A DNA stretch of 44,135 nt from an uncultured Clostridium sp. (GTDB taxonomy: Bacteria > Bacillota > Clostridia > TANB77 > CAG-508): contig USQY01000007.1 of assembly GCA_900557045.1 (NCBI GenBank), forward strand, positions 1 to 44,135. Reading direction: 5' to 3'. Shown here one piece after another: positions 31,877 to 40,608 of this stretch (positions within the stretch are counted from its first letter, which is position 1; the number at the start of each line of letters is the position of its first letter). The notes under the pieces are model-generated. The model was not told the origin of the DNA, made no database searches, and saw nothing but the letters and a program-made list of their open reading frames with translations. The position numbers and the translations under genes were made by a program.

Positions 31877-33727
31877 TTATTTATTATCATCATCATTTTC
31901 TACTTTATAATCTGCGTCATACACATTTCCATTTTCATCAACATTTGGTCCAGCTTGTTCTGTTCCTTCTGCTCCTGATTGTGCTGCTGCAGCATTTGCA
32001 GCATACAATTTTTCAGAAATAGAGTAAAATACAGTTGTTAATTTTTCTGTAGCTTGTTTTATAGCTTCTGTATCAGATCCTTCTAATGCTTTTTTAACAT
32101 TATCAATTTCTGTTTCTGCTTTAGCTTTTTCCTCACCACTTATTTTATCTCCTAATTCGTCAATTGTTTTTTGGCAATTGTATACTAAACTTTCTGCATT
32201 ATTTCTTGTTTCAATATCTTCTTTTCTTTTCTTATCTTCTTCTGCATGTGCTTCAGCATCTTTTACAGCTTTTTCAATATCTTCATCTGATAAATTTGTA
32301 CTAGCTGTAATAGAAACTTGTTGACTATTTCCAGTTGCCATATCTTTAGCAGATACATGAACTATACCATTTGCATCTATATCAAATGTAACTTCAATTT
32401 GTGGAACACCTCTTGGAGCAGCTGGAATTCCTGATAAGTTAAATCTTCCCAATGTTTTGTTATAAGCAGCCATTTCTCTTTCACCTTGTAATACGTGAAC
32501 TTCAACACTTGTTTGACCATCTGCTGCTGTTGAGAATACTTGTGATTTTTTAGTTGGTATTGTTGTATTTCTTTCAATTAATTTTGTAAATACACCACCA
32601 TATGTTTCAATACCTAATGATAATGGTGTTACATCAAGTAATACTAAATCTTTAACATCTCCTGATAATACACCACCTTGAATGGCTGCACCAATTGCAA
32701 CACATTCATCAGGGTTAATTCCTTTATTTGGTTCTTTTCCTGTTATTTTTTTAACAGTTTCTTGTACTAATGGAACCCTTGTTGATCCACCAACTAATAA
32801 TACTTGTGCTATATCATTTGGTGTTAATCCAGCATCTTTTAATGCTTGGTTAACAGGTCCTGTTGTACTTTGAACTAATTCACCTATTAATTCTTCAAAT
32901 TTAGCTCTTGTTAAAGTAACATCTAAATGTTTTGGTCCTGTGCTATCAGCTGTAATAAATGGTAAATTAATATTTGTTTGAGTCATTCCTGATAACTCAA
33001 TTTTAGCTTTTTCAGCAGCTTCTTTTAATCTTTGCATAGCACTTTTATCTTTTGATAAATCTATACCATTTGATTTTTTGAATTCTGATACTAGGTAATC
33101 AATAATTTTTTCATCAAAATCATCTCCACCTAATTTATTATTTCCACTTGTAGCTAAAACTTCAAATACTCCATCACCAATATCAAGTATTGATACATCA
33201 AATGTACCACCACCTAAATCATATACCATAATTTTTTGGTCTGTTTCACTTTTATCTACACCATAGGCAAGTGCTGCTGCTGTTGGCTCATTTATAATTC
33301 TTAATACTTCAAGACCAGCTATTTTACCAGCATCTTTAGTTGCTTGTCTTTGTGAATCACTGAAGTATGCTGGAACTGTGATAACAGCTTGAGTAACTTT
33401 TTGTCCTAAATAACTTTCAGCATCAGCTTTTAATTTTTGTAAAATCATAGCTGAAATTTCTTGTGGTGAAAATTCGTCACCTTCTATATTAACTTTAGCA
33501 TCTGTTCCCATTTTTCTTTTTATTGAAATAACTGTGTTATCTGGGTTTGTAACAGCTTGACGTTTAGCTATTTGTCCTACTAATCTTTCTCCATTTTTTG
33601 AAAATGCTACTACAGATGGTGTAGTTCTATTACCTTCAGCATTTGGTATAACCACTGCTTCTCCACCTTCCATAACTGCAACACATGAATTTGTTGTTCC
33701 TAAATCAATACCTATAATTTTTCCCAT
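31877..33727 (-). CDS. dnaK: Chaperone DnaK (Hsp70)
   Basis: 616 residues. ATPase domain: IGIDLGTTNSCVAVMEGG, PNAEGNRTTPSVVAF, AVITVPAYFSDSQRQATKDAG, INEPTAAALAYG, DLGGGTFDVS, LVGGSTRVP. Substrate-binding domain after DVTPLSLGIETYGG, then a helical lid and an acidic tail (DADYKVENDDDNK). Folds nascent and stress-damaged proteins with DnaJ and GrpE. It follows grpE by 92 bases and has an AAGGAGG site. Confidence 0.98.
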   Translation of the reverse strand: MGKIIGIDLGTTNSCVAVMEGGEAVVIPNAEGNRTTPSVVAFSKNGERLVGQIAKRQAVTNPDNTVISIKRKMGTDAKVNIEGDEFSPQEISAMILQKLKADAESYLGQKVTQAVITVPAYFSDSQRQATKDAGKIAGLEVLRIINEPTAAALAYGVDKSETDQKIMVYDLGGGTFDVSILDIGDGVFEVLATSGNNKLGGDDFDEKIIDYLVSEFKKSNGIDLSKDKSAMQRLKEAAEKAKIELSGMTQTNINLPFITADSTGPKHLDVTLTRAKFEELIGELVQSTTGPVNQALKDAGLTPNDIAQVLLVGGSTRVPLVQETVKKITGKEPNKGINPDECVAIGAAIQGGVLSGDVKDLVLLDVTPLSLGIETYGGVFTKLIERNTTIPTKKSQVFSTAADGQTSVEVHVLQGEREMAAYNKTLGRFNLSGIPAAPRGVPQIEVTFDIDANGIVHVSAKDMATGNSQQVSITASTNLSDEDIEKAVKDAEAHAEEDKKRKEDIETRNNAESLVYNCQKTIDELGDKISGEEKAKAETEIDNVKKALEGSDTEAIKQATEKLTTVFYSISEKLYAANAAAAQSGAEGTEQAGPNVDENGNVYDADYKVENDDDNK

Positions 33728-33819
33728 TTTAAAAATCCTCCTTAATTTCTTTACATTTTTATTTTTTAAATTTTCTATTCTTTAGTGAAATATAATTTAC
33801 ATTTTTTAGTTGGTTGTTA

Positions 33820-34344
33820 TTAATTAGCAACTACAACTAAAGAATGTCTAATAACTTTGTTACCAATCATATAGCCTTTTCTATATTCTTCTTTTATTTC
33901 TTGAATTCCAAGTTCGGAATCTTCAACAGAACTTACAGCTTCATGTAGTTCTGGATCAAATGTTTTTCCAATAGTTTCAATTTCAGTAATTCCATTTGAT
34001 TTTAAAACATCTTTAAATTGTTTTAAAACTAATTCTACACCAATTTTATAATTATTATCCTCTGTTTTAACACTTACAGCTTTTTCCAAATTATCTATAA
34101 CTGGTAATAGTGATAATGCAATATCTGCTATTATAGAATTATATAATCCTTCTCTTTCTTTTGCACTTCTCTTTTTGAAATTATCAAATTCAGCCATTAG
34201 CCTTTTCAGTCTATCATCTTTTTCATCAATTTCAGCTTTTTGCTCTTTCAATTCTTGTTTTAGACTTTTAACTAATTCGTTATCAATATTATTTTCCTGT
34301 ATTTCTATTTTATTTACCTCTTTTTCCTCTATATTTTCTGACAT
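33820..34344 (-). CDS. grpE: Nucleotide exchange factor GrpE
   Basis: 174 residues. Acidic N-terminus, a long coiled coil (about 20-75: VKSLKQELKEQKAEIDEKDD) and the beta domain with GITEIETIGKTFDPELHEAVSSVED, ending with KVIRHSLVVVAN. It releases ADP from DnaK. Its ATG overlaps the hrcA stop by one base (TAATG), so expression is coupled. Confidence 0.96.
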   Translation of the reverse strand: MSENIEEKEVNKIEIQENNIDNELVKSLKQELKEQKAEIDEKDDRLKRLMAEFDNFKKRSAKEREGLYNSIIADIALSLLPVIDNLEKAVSVKTEDNNYKIGVELVLKQFKDVLKSNGITEIETIGKTFDPELHEAVSSVEDSELGIQEIKEEYRKGYMIGNKVIRHSLVVVAN

Positions 34345-35357
34345 TATTTATTTCCTCCATTTCCCATTAAACCTTTAATATATTTCATAACAGAAATAAC
34401 TTTTGAGTAATCCATTCTTTTAGGTCCTATTATTCCTATTGTTCCCATTTCTTTATCATTTATTTTCTGTTTAAAAGTAATTACACTAAAATCTTTTAAT
34501 CCGTCTTCTGCATTATCATCACCGATATATACATTTATATCATCAGTGAATTCTGAATTAAGCAAATCAATGACTAAATCTTTTTTATCTAATATATTAA
34601 TAAAATTTTTTGCAATTTGAATATTTTGAAATTCTGGTTGTTCAAATACTTTATTAGCCCCTTTTAAATATAACTTTTCCTGTTCTTCTATTATTTTATT
34701 TATTTGCTCAATTATAGTTTTTATAATTTCAATACTATAATTCAACTCTGAGAAAATATATTCTTCTAAAGGCTTATCTATTTTTTCAAGTGGACTTCCT
34801 TTAAGTTTTGAATTAAAAATTCTATTTAAATTTTCCACTTGTTCCTCTCTTATATCTTCATCAAATTTAATTATTGTTTCTTTTACTAGTCCTCCATCTG
34901 TAACAATTACAGCCATTAACATTCTATTTCCTAATAATACAAATTTAATTTCTTCAATTATTTGTGTTATGTTTTTAGGACCTATTGCTACGGTTGTATA
35001 ATGTGTAATTTCTGATAAAGTATTAGTTGTTATTTTTGTTAATTCTTCAATCTCATTTGCTTTAGTTTTAAGTTTTGAACGTATATATTTTGTTTCTTCT
35101 AGACTTAAATTTTGTTCTTTTAATAATTCATTAACATACAACCTATATCCTTTTGCTGAAGGAATCCTTCCACTTGAGGTATGAACTTTATCCAAATACC
35201 CTTCCTTTTCTAATTCTGACATTTCATTTCTTATTGTTGCACTACTATAATCTATACCATATTTTTCTGCTATACTTCCAGAACTTACTGGCTCTGCTGT
35301 ATCAACATATTCATCTACTATAGCTTGTAAAATTCGTTTTTTTCTATCATTTAACAA
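34344..35357 (-). CDS. hrcA: Heat-inducible transcription repressor HrcA
   Basis: 337 residues starting with a TTG codon (35355-35357, complement), supported by GGGGTGA a few bases upstream and by the family start LNDRKKRILQAIVDEY. The longer frame upstream would cross the operator. N-terminal winged helix (EPVSSGSIAEKYGIDYSSATIRNEM, HTSSGRIPSAKGYRLYV) and a GAF-like regulatory domain ending in GIIGPKRMDYSKVISVMKYI. HrcA binds CIRCE and depends on GroEL for activity. It autoregulates this operon. Confidence 0.96.
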   Translation of the reverse strand: MLNDRKKRILQAIVDEYVDTAEPVSSGSIAEKYGIDYSSATIRNEMSELEKEGYLDKVHTSSGRIPSAKGYRLYVNELLKEQNLSLEETKYIRSKLKTKANEIEELTKITTNTLSEITHYTTVAIGPKNITQIIEEIKFVLLGNRMLMAVIVTDGGLVKETIIKFDEDIREEQVENLNRIFNSKLKGSPLEKIDKPLEEYIFSELNYSIEIIKTIIEQINKIIEEQEKLYLKGANKVFEQPEFQNIQIAKNFINILDKKDLVIDLLNSEFTDDINVYIGDDNAEDGLKDFSVITFKQKINDKEMGTIGIIGPKRMDYSKVISVMKYIKGLMGNGGNK

Positions 35358-35440
35358 ATTTTTCACCCCACTATTTTTTATCTTTATATTACAAATATAC
35401 ATCATTATAATTATTAAATAATATATGAGCAAAATAAATA

Positions 35441-35467
35441 TTAGCAGTCTTTTTAGAAGACTGCTAA
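35441..35467 (-). promoter_or_regulatory. CIRCE operator, compensated variant
   Basis: TTAGCAGTC, nine bases, GACTGCTAA. The canonical CIRCE is TTAGCACTC-N9-GAGTGCTAA. Each arm differs at one base, and the two changes are symmetrical, so the perfect inverted repeat is kept. It begins two bases downstream of the -10 box, the usual position for HrcA repression. Confidence 0.9.
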
Positions 35468-35468
35468 T

Positions 35469-35497
35469 ATGTTACACCTTTTTTTAGCAATTGTCAA
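35469..35497 (-). promoter_or_regulatory. SigA promoter of hrcA-grpE-dnaK-dnaJ
   Basis: In minus-strand sense TTGACA (35492-35497), 17 nt, TAACAT (35469-35474). CIRCE directly follows, so HrcA would cover the start site. The -35 box lies 10 bases after the stop of a small membrane protein gene. Confidence 0.85.
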
Positions 35498-35506
35498 TAG
35501 ACTTTG

Positions 35507-35638
35507 CTATTTTTTCTGTTTCTTCCGCTCTTTCCGTTCTTCGAGCTTACATTCCATAATCTTATACACTACTTGTGCCATTAGTGCAAAATTTAATATC
35601 AGATAAATTATACCTACTATTTTGAGAATTAGTATCAC
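35507..35638 (-). CDS. 43-residue single-span membrane microprotein
   Basis: GTG start (35636-35638, complement) with AAGGAGG exactly seven bases upstream. The product has a hydrophobic helix (about 2-24: ILILKIVGIIYLILNFALM) and a strongly basic/acidic tail (KLEERKERKKQKK), a typical small membrane protein design. Too short for standard ORF listing. It lies between hemW and hrcA on the same strand, just before the heat-shock promoter. Two in-frame CGG codons in the tail are rare in this window. No family recognised. Confidence 0.6.
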   Translation of the reverse strand: MILILKIVGIIYLILNFALMAQVVYKIMECKLEERKERKKQKK

Positions 35639-35755
35639 ACTATTACCTCCTTAATGCTTAAAATTCTCATATGAAATATGATATAGTTATTTTAACACAG
35701 TATATAAAATATTTAAATACTATATTGTATTTTTTATTTAACCAATTAACAATTA

Positions 35756-36935
35756 TTATTCGTCAATATTTACAAATTCCATCCAAACCTGATTTGCCAA
35801 ATCCAATCCCTTATCAGTTAATTTTATAAAATTATCATCTATTTTAATTAATCCTTCATTTGATAATTTGTTTAATTCTTTTCTAAATAGATATGTTGGG
35901 TTTTGAACAAATTTATTTTTAAATTCACTTATAGAAATACCATCTATTTTTCTTAAACCGAAGAAGCATAAATTCATTCATCTTTTGTTTTGTATCTTGT
36001 ACTTCATGAAAAATTCTATTATGTATAGATTCACTTGTTTCATAATTTTTAATATATGTTTTCACATCATCTATATTAGAATATCTTATTCCTTTAAAAT
36101 ATGAATGTGCAGCAACTCCAACTCCTATATATTCACATTGATTCCAGCAATTTTCATTATGTCTCGACTTAAAACCTTTTTTAGCGAAATTTGAAATTTC
36201 ATAATGTACATATTCATTTTTCTCCAAAATTTCCTTGACCTTCCAATACATTTTCCTTTCAACTTCTTCATTTGGTAATTCTAAATTTCCACTTTCTATC
36301 AAATTAAATATTTTAGTATTTTCTTCAACTATTAAAGAATATACTGAAATATGTTCTGGACTTTTATTTACAATTCTTTTTAAAGATTCCTCCAATACAC
36401 TTATACTTTGATTTGGTAAACCAAACATTAAATCTACATTAATATTATTAAATCCTATTTTTCTTACCAAATTATATGTCTCTTCAAAATCACTATATTT
36501 ATGAATTCTTCCTATCATGTGTAACAATTCATTATCAGTTGATTGAAGCCCTATGCTGAGTCTATTTATGCCTATTTCAAAATACTTTTGTAATTTTTTC
36601 TGATTAACAGTTCCAGGATTCACTTCAATTGTTATTTCAGGGGATTCAACTAATTCAAAGTCAGATTTGATTTGATTTACTAACTTCTCAATATACACCT
36701 CTGAAATAGCAGATGGAGTTCCACCTCCAATGTATATAGTATCAATTTGAAACAAATCTTCAGTCCCACATTTATAATTTATTCTGTTAAGTTCACTAAT
36801 CTCTTTTATTTCTTTTAATACACAGTTTATATATTGTTCAGTGTATTGATCAATATTTGAAAATGAAACAAAATCACAATACTTACACTTCTGTTTGCAA
36901 AACGGAATATGTACATACATACCTATTTTTCTCAT
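35756..36935 (-). pseudogene. hemW: HemW/HemN-like radical SAM protein, interrupted by a +1 frameshift
   Basis: The first frame (35925-36935) encodes the radical SAM part: CKQKCKYC (C13, C17, C20) for the 4Fe-4S cluster, IYIGGGTPS, EVNPGTV and GLQSTDNELL. It runs out at QKMNEFMLL followed by unrelated residues. The overlapping frame (35756-35977) continues as GLRKIDGISISEFKNKF and ends with the winged-helix tail of the family. The break is at CTT CTT CGG T (about 35957-35966). Skipping one base there restores MLLGLRKIDG, the expected HemW sequence. HemW is a heme chaperone. It stands upstream of hrcA as in many Firmicutes. Pseudogene, programmed shift or assembly error. Confidence 0.88.
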
Positions 36936-36969
36936 TTAAATTTCCTTTCTTTCTTGTTCAAGTTAATAC

Positions 36970-37851
36970 TTACTTACGTAATTCATCTGCAAATTTTGAA
37001 ATAGATTTCAACCTATAATTTACTCCAGATTTTCCAATTGGATTATCTAACATTTTTCCTAATTCTATTAAAGAACTATCTGAATTGTTCAATCTTAAAT
37101 TTGCTATTTCTTGTAGCCCTTTAGAAAGTTTATTAAATTTATTCATTTTTTTTATATACTTTATATCATCTATTTGTTTTAAAGCAGCATTAATTGTTTT
37201 GTTTAAATTTGCAGTTTCACAATTTACAATTCTATTAACATTATTTCTCATATCCCTTAAAACACGTATTTCTTCAAATTTTAAAACTGCTTTGTTAGCT
37301 CCTATAAAAGCTAACAATTTAGAAATATCTTCTCCTTCTTTTAAATATAATGACATATTATTTTTTTTTATTTTAATACCATATTTCTCTAAAAGTTGTT
37401 TTATATAATTTACATTTTCTTCACAGCTATAAATTATTTCTAAATGATATGTTTTTTCTGGATTATTTAACGACCCACTCCCTAAAAAACTACCTCTTAC
37501 TATTGCTTTTTCTAATATTTCTGTATCACAAAAGTCTTTAATATTATCATTTAATCTAATTATAGAATCTGAAAAATTTAATTCTTTTGCAAATTTTAAT
37601 TTTTCTTCAATAGTTATTGAAAAAACCCTCCCTTGTATATCAATTTTATATTTTGATATATTTACATTGTTAAGCAGTTTAGCAAAACGATTTATATTGT
37701 ATTCACTTTCAGTTGAATATTTTACTTTGTTATTTTTTATACTAACATTATTAGTTATTAAATATCCTATTAATTCCGCTTTTACTACATCTTTCTTGGC
37801 CAAATTACTTATCTTACTTAATTCCTCTTTGATTTTTTTTGAAAATGACAT
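36970..37851 (-). CDS. whiA: DNA-binding protein WhiA
   Basis: 293 residues from the ATG of MSFSKKIKEEL, the usual family start; a GTG three codons earlier is too close to the ribosome site. N-terminal LAGLIDADG-like fold (VKAELIGYLI, then VRGSFLGSGSLNNPEKTYHLEI) and a C-terminal helix-turn-helix (DSSLIELGKMLDNPIGKSGVNYRL-type). WhiA affects division and sporulation genes in Gram-positives. The usual neighbours yvcJ and yvcK are absent here; it lies between hemW and the RelA-like gene. Confidence 0.95.
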   Translation of the reverse strand: MSFSKKIKEELSKISNLAKKDVVKAELIGYLITNNVSIKNNKVKYSTESEYNINRFAKLLNNVNISKYKIDIQGRVFSITIEEKLKFAKELNFSDSIIRLNDNIKDFCDTEILEKAIVRGSFLGSGSLNNPEKTYHLEIIYSCEENVNYIKQLLEKYGIKIKKNNMSLYLKEGEDISKLLAFIGANKAVLKFEEIRVLRDMRNNVNRIVNCETANLNKTINAALKQIDDIKYIKKMNKFNKLSKGLQEIANLRLNNSDSSLIELGKMLDNPIGKSGVNYRLKSISKFADELRK

Positions 37852-37889
37852 ATTAAGCACATTCCTTTCATTAGATCTTGCAATTAACT

Positions 37890-39176
37890 TTACAATTCTT
37901 TATATTCAAGATTATTTGTATATATTTTACCATCATCTTTTAATAAATCTGTTTCAGTTACCTCTACTACCTGTTTATTTTGTTTCTTTATATTCAAAAT
38001 TTCATTTCCAAATAATTGATTATGATAATAAAACATGTAACATTCTCTTAAACTTAACTTATAAATTTCAGAATTTCCATTATTATTTCTATATATTCTA
38101 AATCTTGGTACTGTTTTATTTACTTTATTTATAAATTCTTTCTTTTCTTCTGGTGTATTAACACTTAAAATATCTGGTAAATTCTTATTCTTTAACTTTT
38201 TACCAGGTTTAGGATCTGGTTGTATATGGTATTTAGCAGCTTTACCTTGATATGATTCATAATAGGCTTCTACTGACTTTCCCTGAATTTCACATCTATA
38301 ACGAATTTTCTTTTCTTTTTCTCTTATTGTCATTTCATATGAATCATGTGTAGACCTATAACCATTATCTTTTTCAATAATTTTAAATCTATTTTTTATA
38401 CTTTTTAAGCCTAATAATTTTATACCTTCAAATTGAGTTAATTTTCTTATAATAAATTTTGCCATTTCATTATTACATTCATTTTTTTGTATTTTATCTA
38501 AAATTTTTCCATGCCTTAATATCTCATTATGCGTATTCAATATTCTATTTAAGTGTTTAATTTGCATATTATAATTTTTAATATCTTGTTTTGTTTCATT
38601 TATATCTTCCAAAATTTCACTTTTTATTTTCTCTTCTTTAACATATTTGAGTCTTTCATCTAATTTGAATAATTTATTCTTCTTTCTTTCAATTTGTTCT
38701 TTTAATTTTTTCAAATTTTCTTTACTTGCTTTATCATCACTTTTACATCTATTCATATCAGATTCAACAGTTTTTTTTCTCAATATGTAATACAAAATAT
38801 TTGATTCAAAATCTTTGTTAAAACTTTGGGATTTTCTAAAAGTATCTAACATTAAATCATTTGGTACCTCTTCTACTATTATGTTCAATCCTATAATATC
38901 ATATATTTGTATATCCCTAATACTTTTTATATCTTCACACTTATTTAAGGCATTTTCAATTTTGTCTTCAAAACTTTGTGTTGACTTAATTCTAGATATT
39001 AATATAAATTTTAAATTTGGAAATATTCTTTCAATTTCTCTTCCTAATTGTATCATTAGCATATCAAGGTTTTCTTCATTTCCAGTTAAACTATTATACA
39101 ATTGTTTTAATTCCACTATTTTTTGTTTTTTAGCTTTTTCTATAGTTTCTATTTTATTTTTTAAATTAATTGCCAT
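37890..39176 (-). CDS. RelA/SpoT-like nucleotidyltransferase protein with internal coiled coil
   Basis: 428 residues. Two blocks resemble the RelA_SpoT synthetase fold: SRIKSTQSFEDKI (61-73) with RDIQIYDIIGLNII (87-100), and NGYRSTHDSYE (271-281) with RCEIQGKSVEAYYE (294-307). Between them is an insertion of about 150 residues, largely a K/E-rich coiled coil (about 135-215). The Arg of the usual GIRI motif is replaced (GLNI). The C-terminal 100 residues are unfamiliar. It might make (p)ppGpp-like alarmones, be a toxin-type relative or be inactive. Own promoter at 39211-39239. Function inferred from motifs only. Confidence 0.55.
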   Translation of the reverse strand: MAINLKNKIETIEKAKKQKIVELKQLYNSLTGNEENLDMLMIQLGREIERIFPNLKFILISRIKSTQSFEDKIENALNKCEDIKSIRDIQIYDIIGLNIIVEEVPNDLMLDTFRKSQSFNKDFESNILYYILRKKTVESDMNRCKSDDKASKENLKKLKEQIERKKNKLFKLDERLKYVKEEKIKSEILEDINETKQDIKNYNMQIKHLNRILNTHNEILRHGKILDKIQKNECNNEMAKFIIRKLTQFEGIKLLGLKSIKNRFKIIEKDNGYRSTHDSYEMTIREKEKKIRYRCEIQGKSVEAYYESYQGKAAKYHIQPDPKPGKKLKNKNLPDILSVNTPEEKKEFINKVNKTVPRFRIYRNNNGNSEIYKLSLRECYMFYYHNQLFGNEILNIKKQNKQVVEVTETDLLKDDGKIYTNNLEYKEL

Positions 39177-39210
39177 TTTTATTCCTTTCCTGTATAAAAC
39201 ATCAGCGATT

Positions 39211-39239
39211 ATTATATCACACTCTTATTCCAAAGTCAA
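39211..39239 (-). promoter_or_regulatory. SigA promoter of the RelA/SpoT-like gene
   Basis: In minus-strand sense TTGACT (39234-39239), 17 nt, TATAAT (39211-39216). The leader of about 30 nt contains GGAAAGGAA before the ATG. Confidence 0.8.
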
Positions 39240-39417
39240 TGTTATGTAACTTCTTACATTGCTGTAAAATTTGTAATTTACACTTGATATTGTAAAATTT
39301 GCAAACTTGAATTATATAATATTGAAGATAGTAATGTTAAGTTTTCCAAAATTTTCTATTGCTTTTTTAAATATAATATGATACTATATATTTACAATAA
39401 TAAATATATAAATATTT

Positions 39418-39602
39418 TCCCTACGTAGTGCGTGTAGCTTGAAATTTTAGAACCAACAAACAATAAACGGGAGTCTGCCTTTGGATGTGGCGTGTATGCT
39501 TACATTTATGTAAGAAACCCATAAGCATTCAACAAGACACCCACCTGTGGAAGCAGGTCCTTAAAATTTCACTCAACTTACGGCTAATGTGGGGTTTTTA
39601 TT
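39418..39602 (+). ncRNA. ssrS: Probable 6S RNA
   Basis: About 180 nt that fold into one long rod. The ends CCCTACGTAG and CTAATGTGGGG pair; TTGAAATTTTA pairs with TAAAATTTCA; GCTTACA and TGTAAG form an inner hairpin, as does ACCTG/CAGGT. A large unpaired middle (around AACAATAAACGGGAGTCTGCC opposite CATTCAACAAGACACCC) resembles the open-promoter bubble by which 6S RNA binds the sigma-A holoenzyme. A T-rich tail follows the last arm, so it ends as an independent transcript. Size and architecture match 6S RNA; the call relies on recollection of Clostridial examples. Confidence 0.65.
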
Positions 39603-39651
39603 TTTGTATACAAATGCAACAAAAAAACTCATACATAAGGAGAGAATTAAC

Positions 39652-40533
39652 TTGAATATAAATGATTTATTAATATATGGAAGAAAATATTTATTAAACG
39701 AAAATATAGAAAATAAGCCTTTAAAAATTAGATTATTACTTGAACATGTTTTAAATATGAATAAATATGAATTAGTAATAAATCATACTCAAGAAATTGA
39801 TAAATACAAGATTGAAAGTTTTGAGGAAGGTTTAAAAAAAATTAAAAATAATGTACCAATTCAATATATTACAAATACCCAAGAATTTATGAAAATGAAT
39901 TTTTATGTTGATGAGAATGTACTGATTCCTCAACCAGATACAGAAATTTTAGTTGAGTCTGTTATTAATTATTGTGAAAATATTAATAACAATTACATAT
40001 TAAATACTATTCCATCAGCCAAAATAAAAATATTAGACCTTTGCACTGGAAGTGGTGCTATTGCTATATCCCTTGCAAAATATATTGAAAATTGTGAAAT
40101 TACTGCAACAGATATTAGTATTAAAGCAATTCAAATTGCTAAATTAAATGCCGAGAAAAATTTAGTACATAAAAAAATAAATTTTATTGAATCAGATATG
40201 TTTTCAAATATCAATGAAAAAGATTTTGATATTATAGTTTCAAACCCGCCATATATAGAAACAGATACTATAAAAACATTGTGTAAGGAAGTACAAAAAG
40301 AACCTCTTATAGCTTTAGATGGTGGATTAGATGGTTTGGATTTTTATAAGATTATTATTAATACTAGTTCTGAATTTTTAAGAGATTTGGGAAAATTGTT
40401 TTTGGAAATTGGTTATAACCAGAAAAGTAAATTATTTAATTTGATAAATAATTCCCACACTTTTACACAACCTTCTTGTATTCAGGATTTAGGTGGTAAT
40501 GATAGAGTTATTATTTGTACTAAAAATAAATAA
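39652..40533 (+). CDS. prmC: Peptide chain release factor N5-glutamine methyltransferase
   Basis: 293 residues starting at TTG (39652-39654), eight bases after AAGGAGAG. The in-frame region before it overlaps the 6S RNA end and is not coding. It methylates the GGQ glutamine of RF1 and RF2. N-terminal helical domain (LLEHVLNMNKYELVI), QYITNTQEFMKMNFYVDENVLIPQPDTEILVE-type linker, SAM-binding LDLCTGSGAIAIS (about 127-139) and catalytic NPPY (198-201). In many Firmicutes it follows prfA; here it stands alone after the 6S RNA. Confidence 0.93.
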   Translation: MNINDLLIYGRKYLLNENIENKPLKIRLLLEHVLNMNKYELVINHTQEIDKYKIESFEEGLKKIKNNVPIQYITNTQEFMKMNFYVDENVLIPQPDTEILVESVINYCENINNNYILNTIPSAKIKILDLCTGSGAIAISLAKYIENCEITATDISIKAIQIAKLNAEKNLVHKKINFIESDMFSNINEKDFDIIVSNPPYIETDTIKTLCKEVQKEPLIALDGGLDGLDFYKIIINTSSEFLRDLGKLFLEIGYNQKSKLFNLINNSHTFTQPSCIQDLGGNDRVIICTKNK

Positions 40534-40543
40534 TAAAATAAAT

Positions 40544-40591
40544 AATAAAGAAAAACTTGTATATGAAGATATGTACAAGTTTTTCTTTATT
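40544..40591. terminator. Bidirectional terminator between prmC and the uraA-upp fusion
   Basis: AATAAAGAAAAACTTGTA and its near-exact complement around the loop TATGAAGATA, with T-rich flanks on both strands. It serves the two converging genes. Confidence 0.8.
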
Positions 40592-40608
40592 ATAAAAATT
40601 ATCAAAAC

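Noticed and set aside
35950..35970. CGG as a reassigned or unassigned codon
   Set aside because: CGG looked absent from the long genes except at the hemW break, but the microprotein at 35507-35638 uses it twice in a plausible Arg context. Rarity is enough to explain the pattern.
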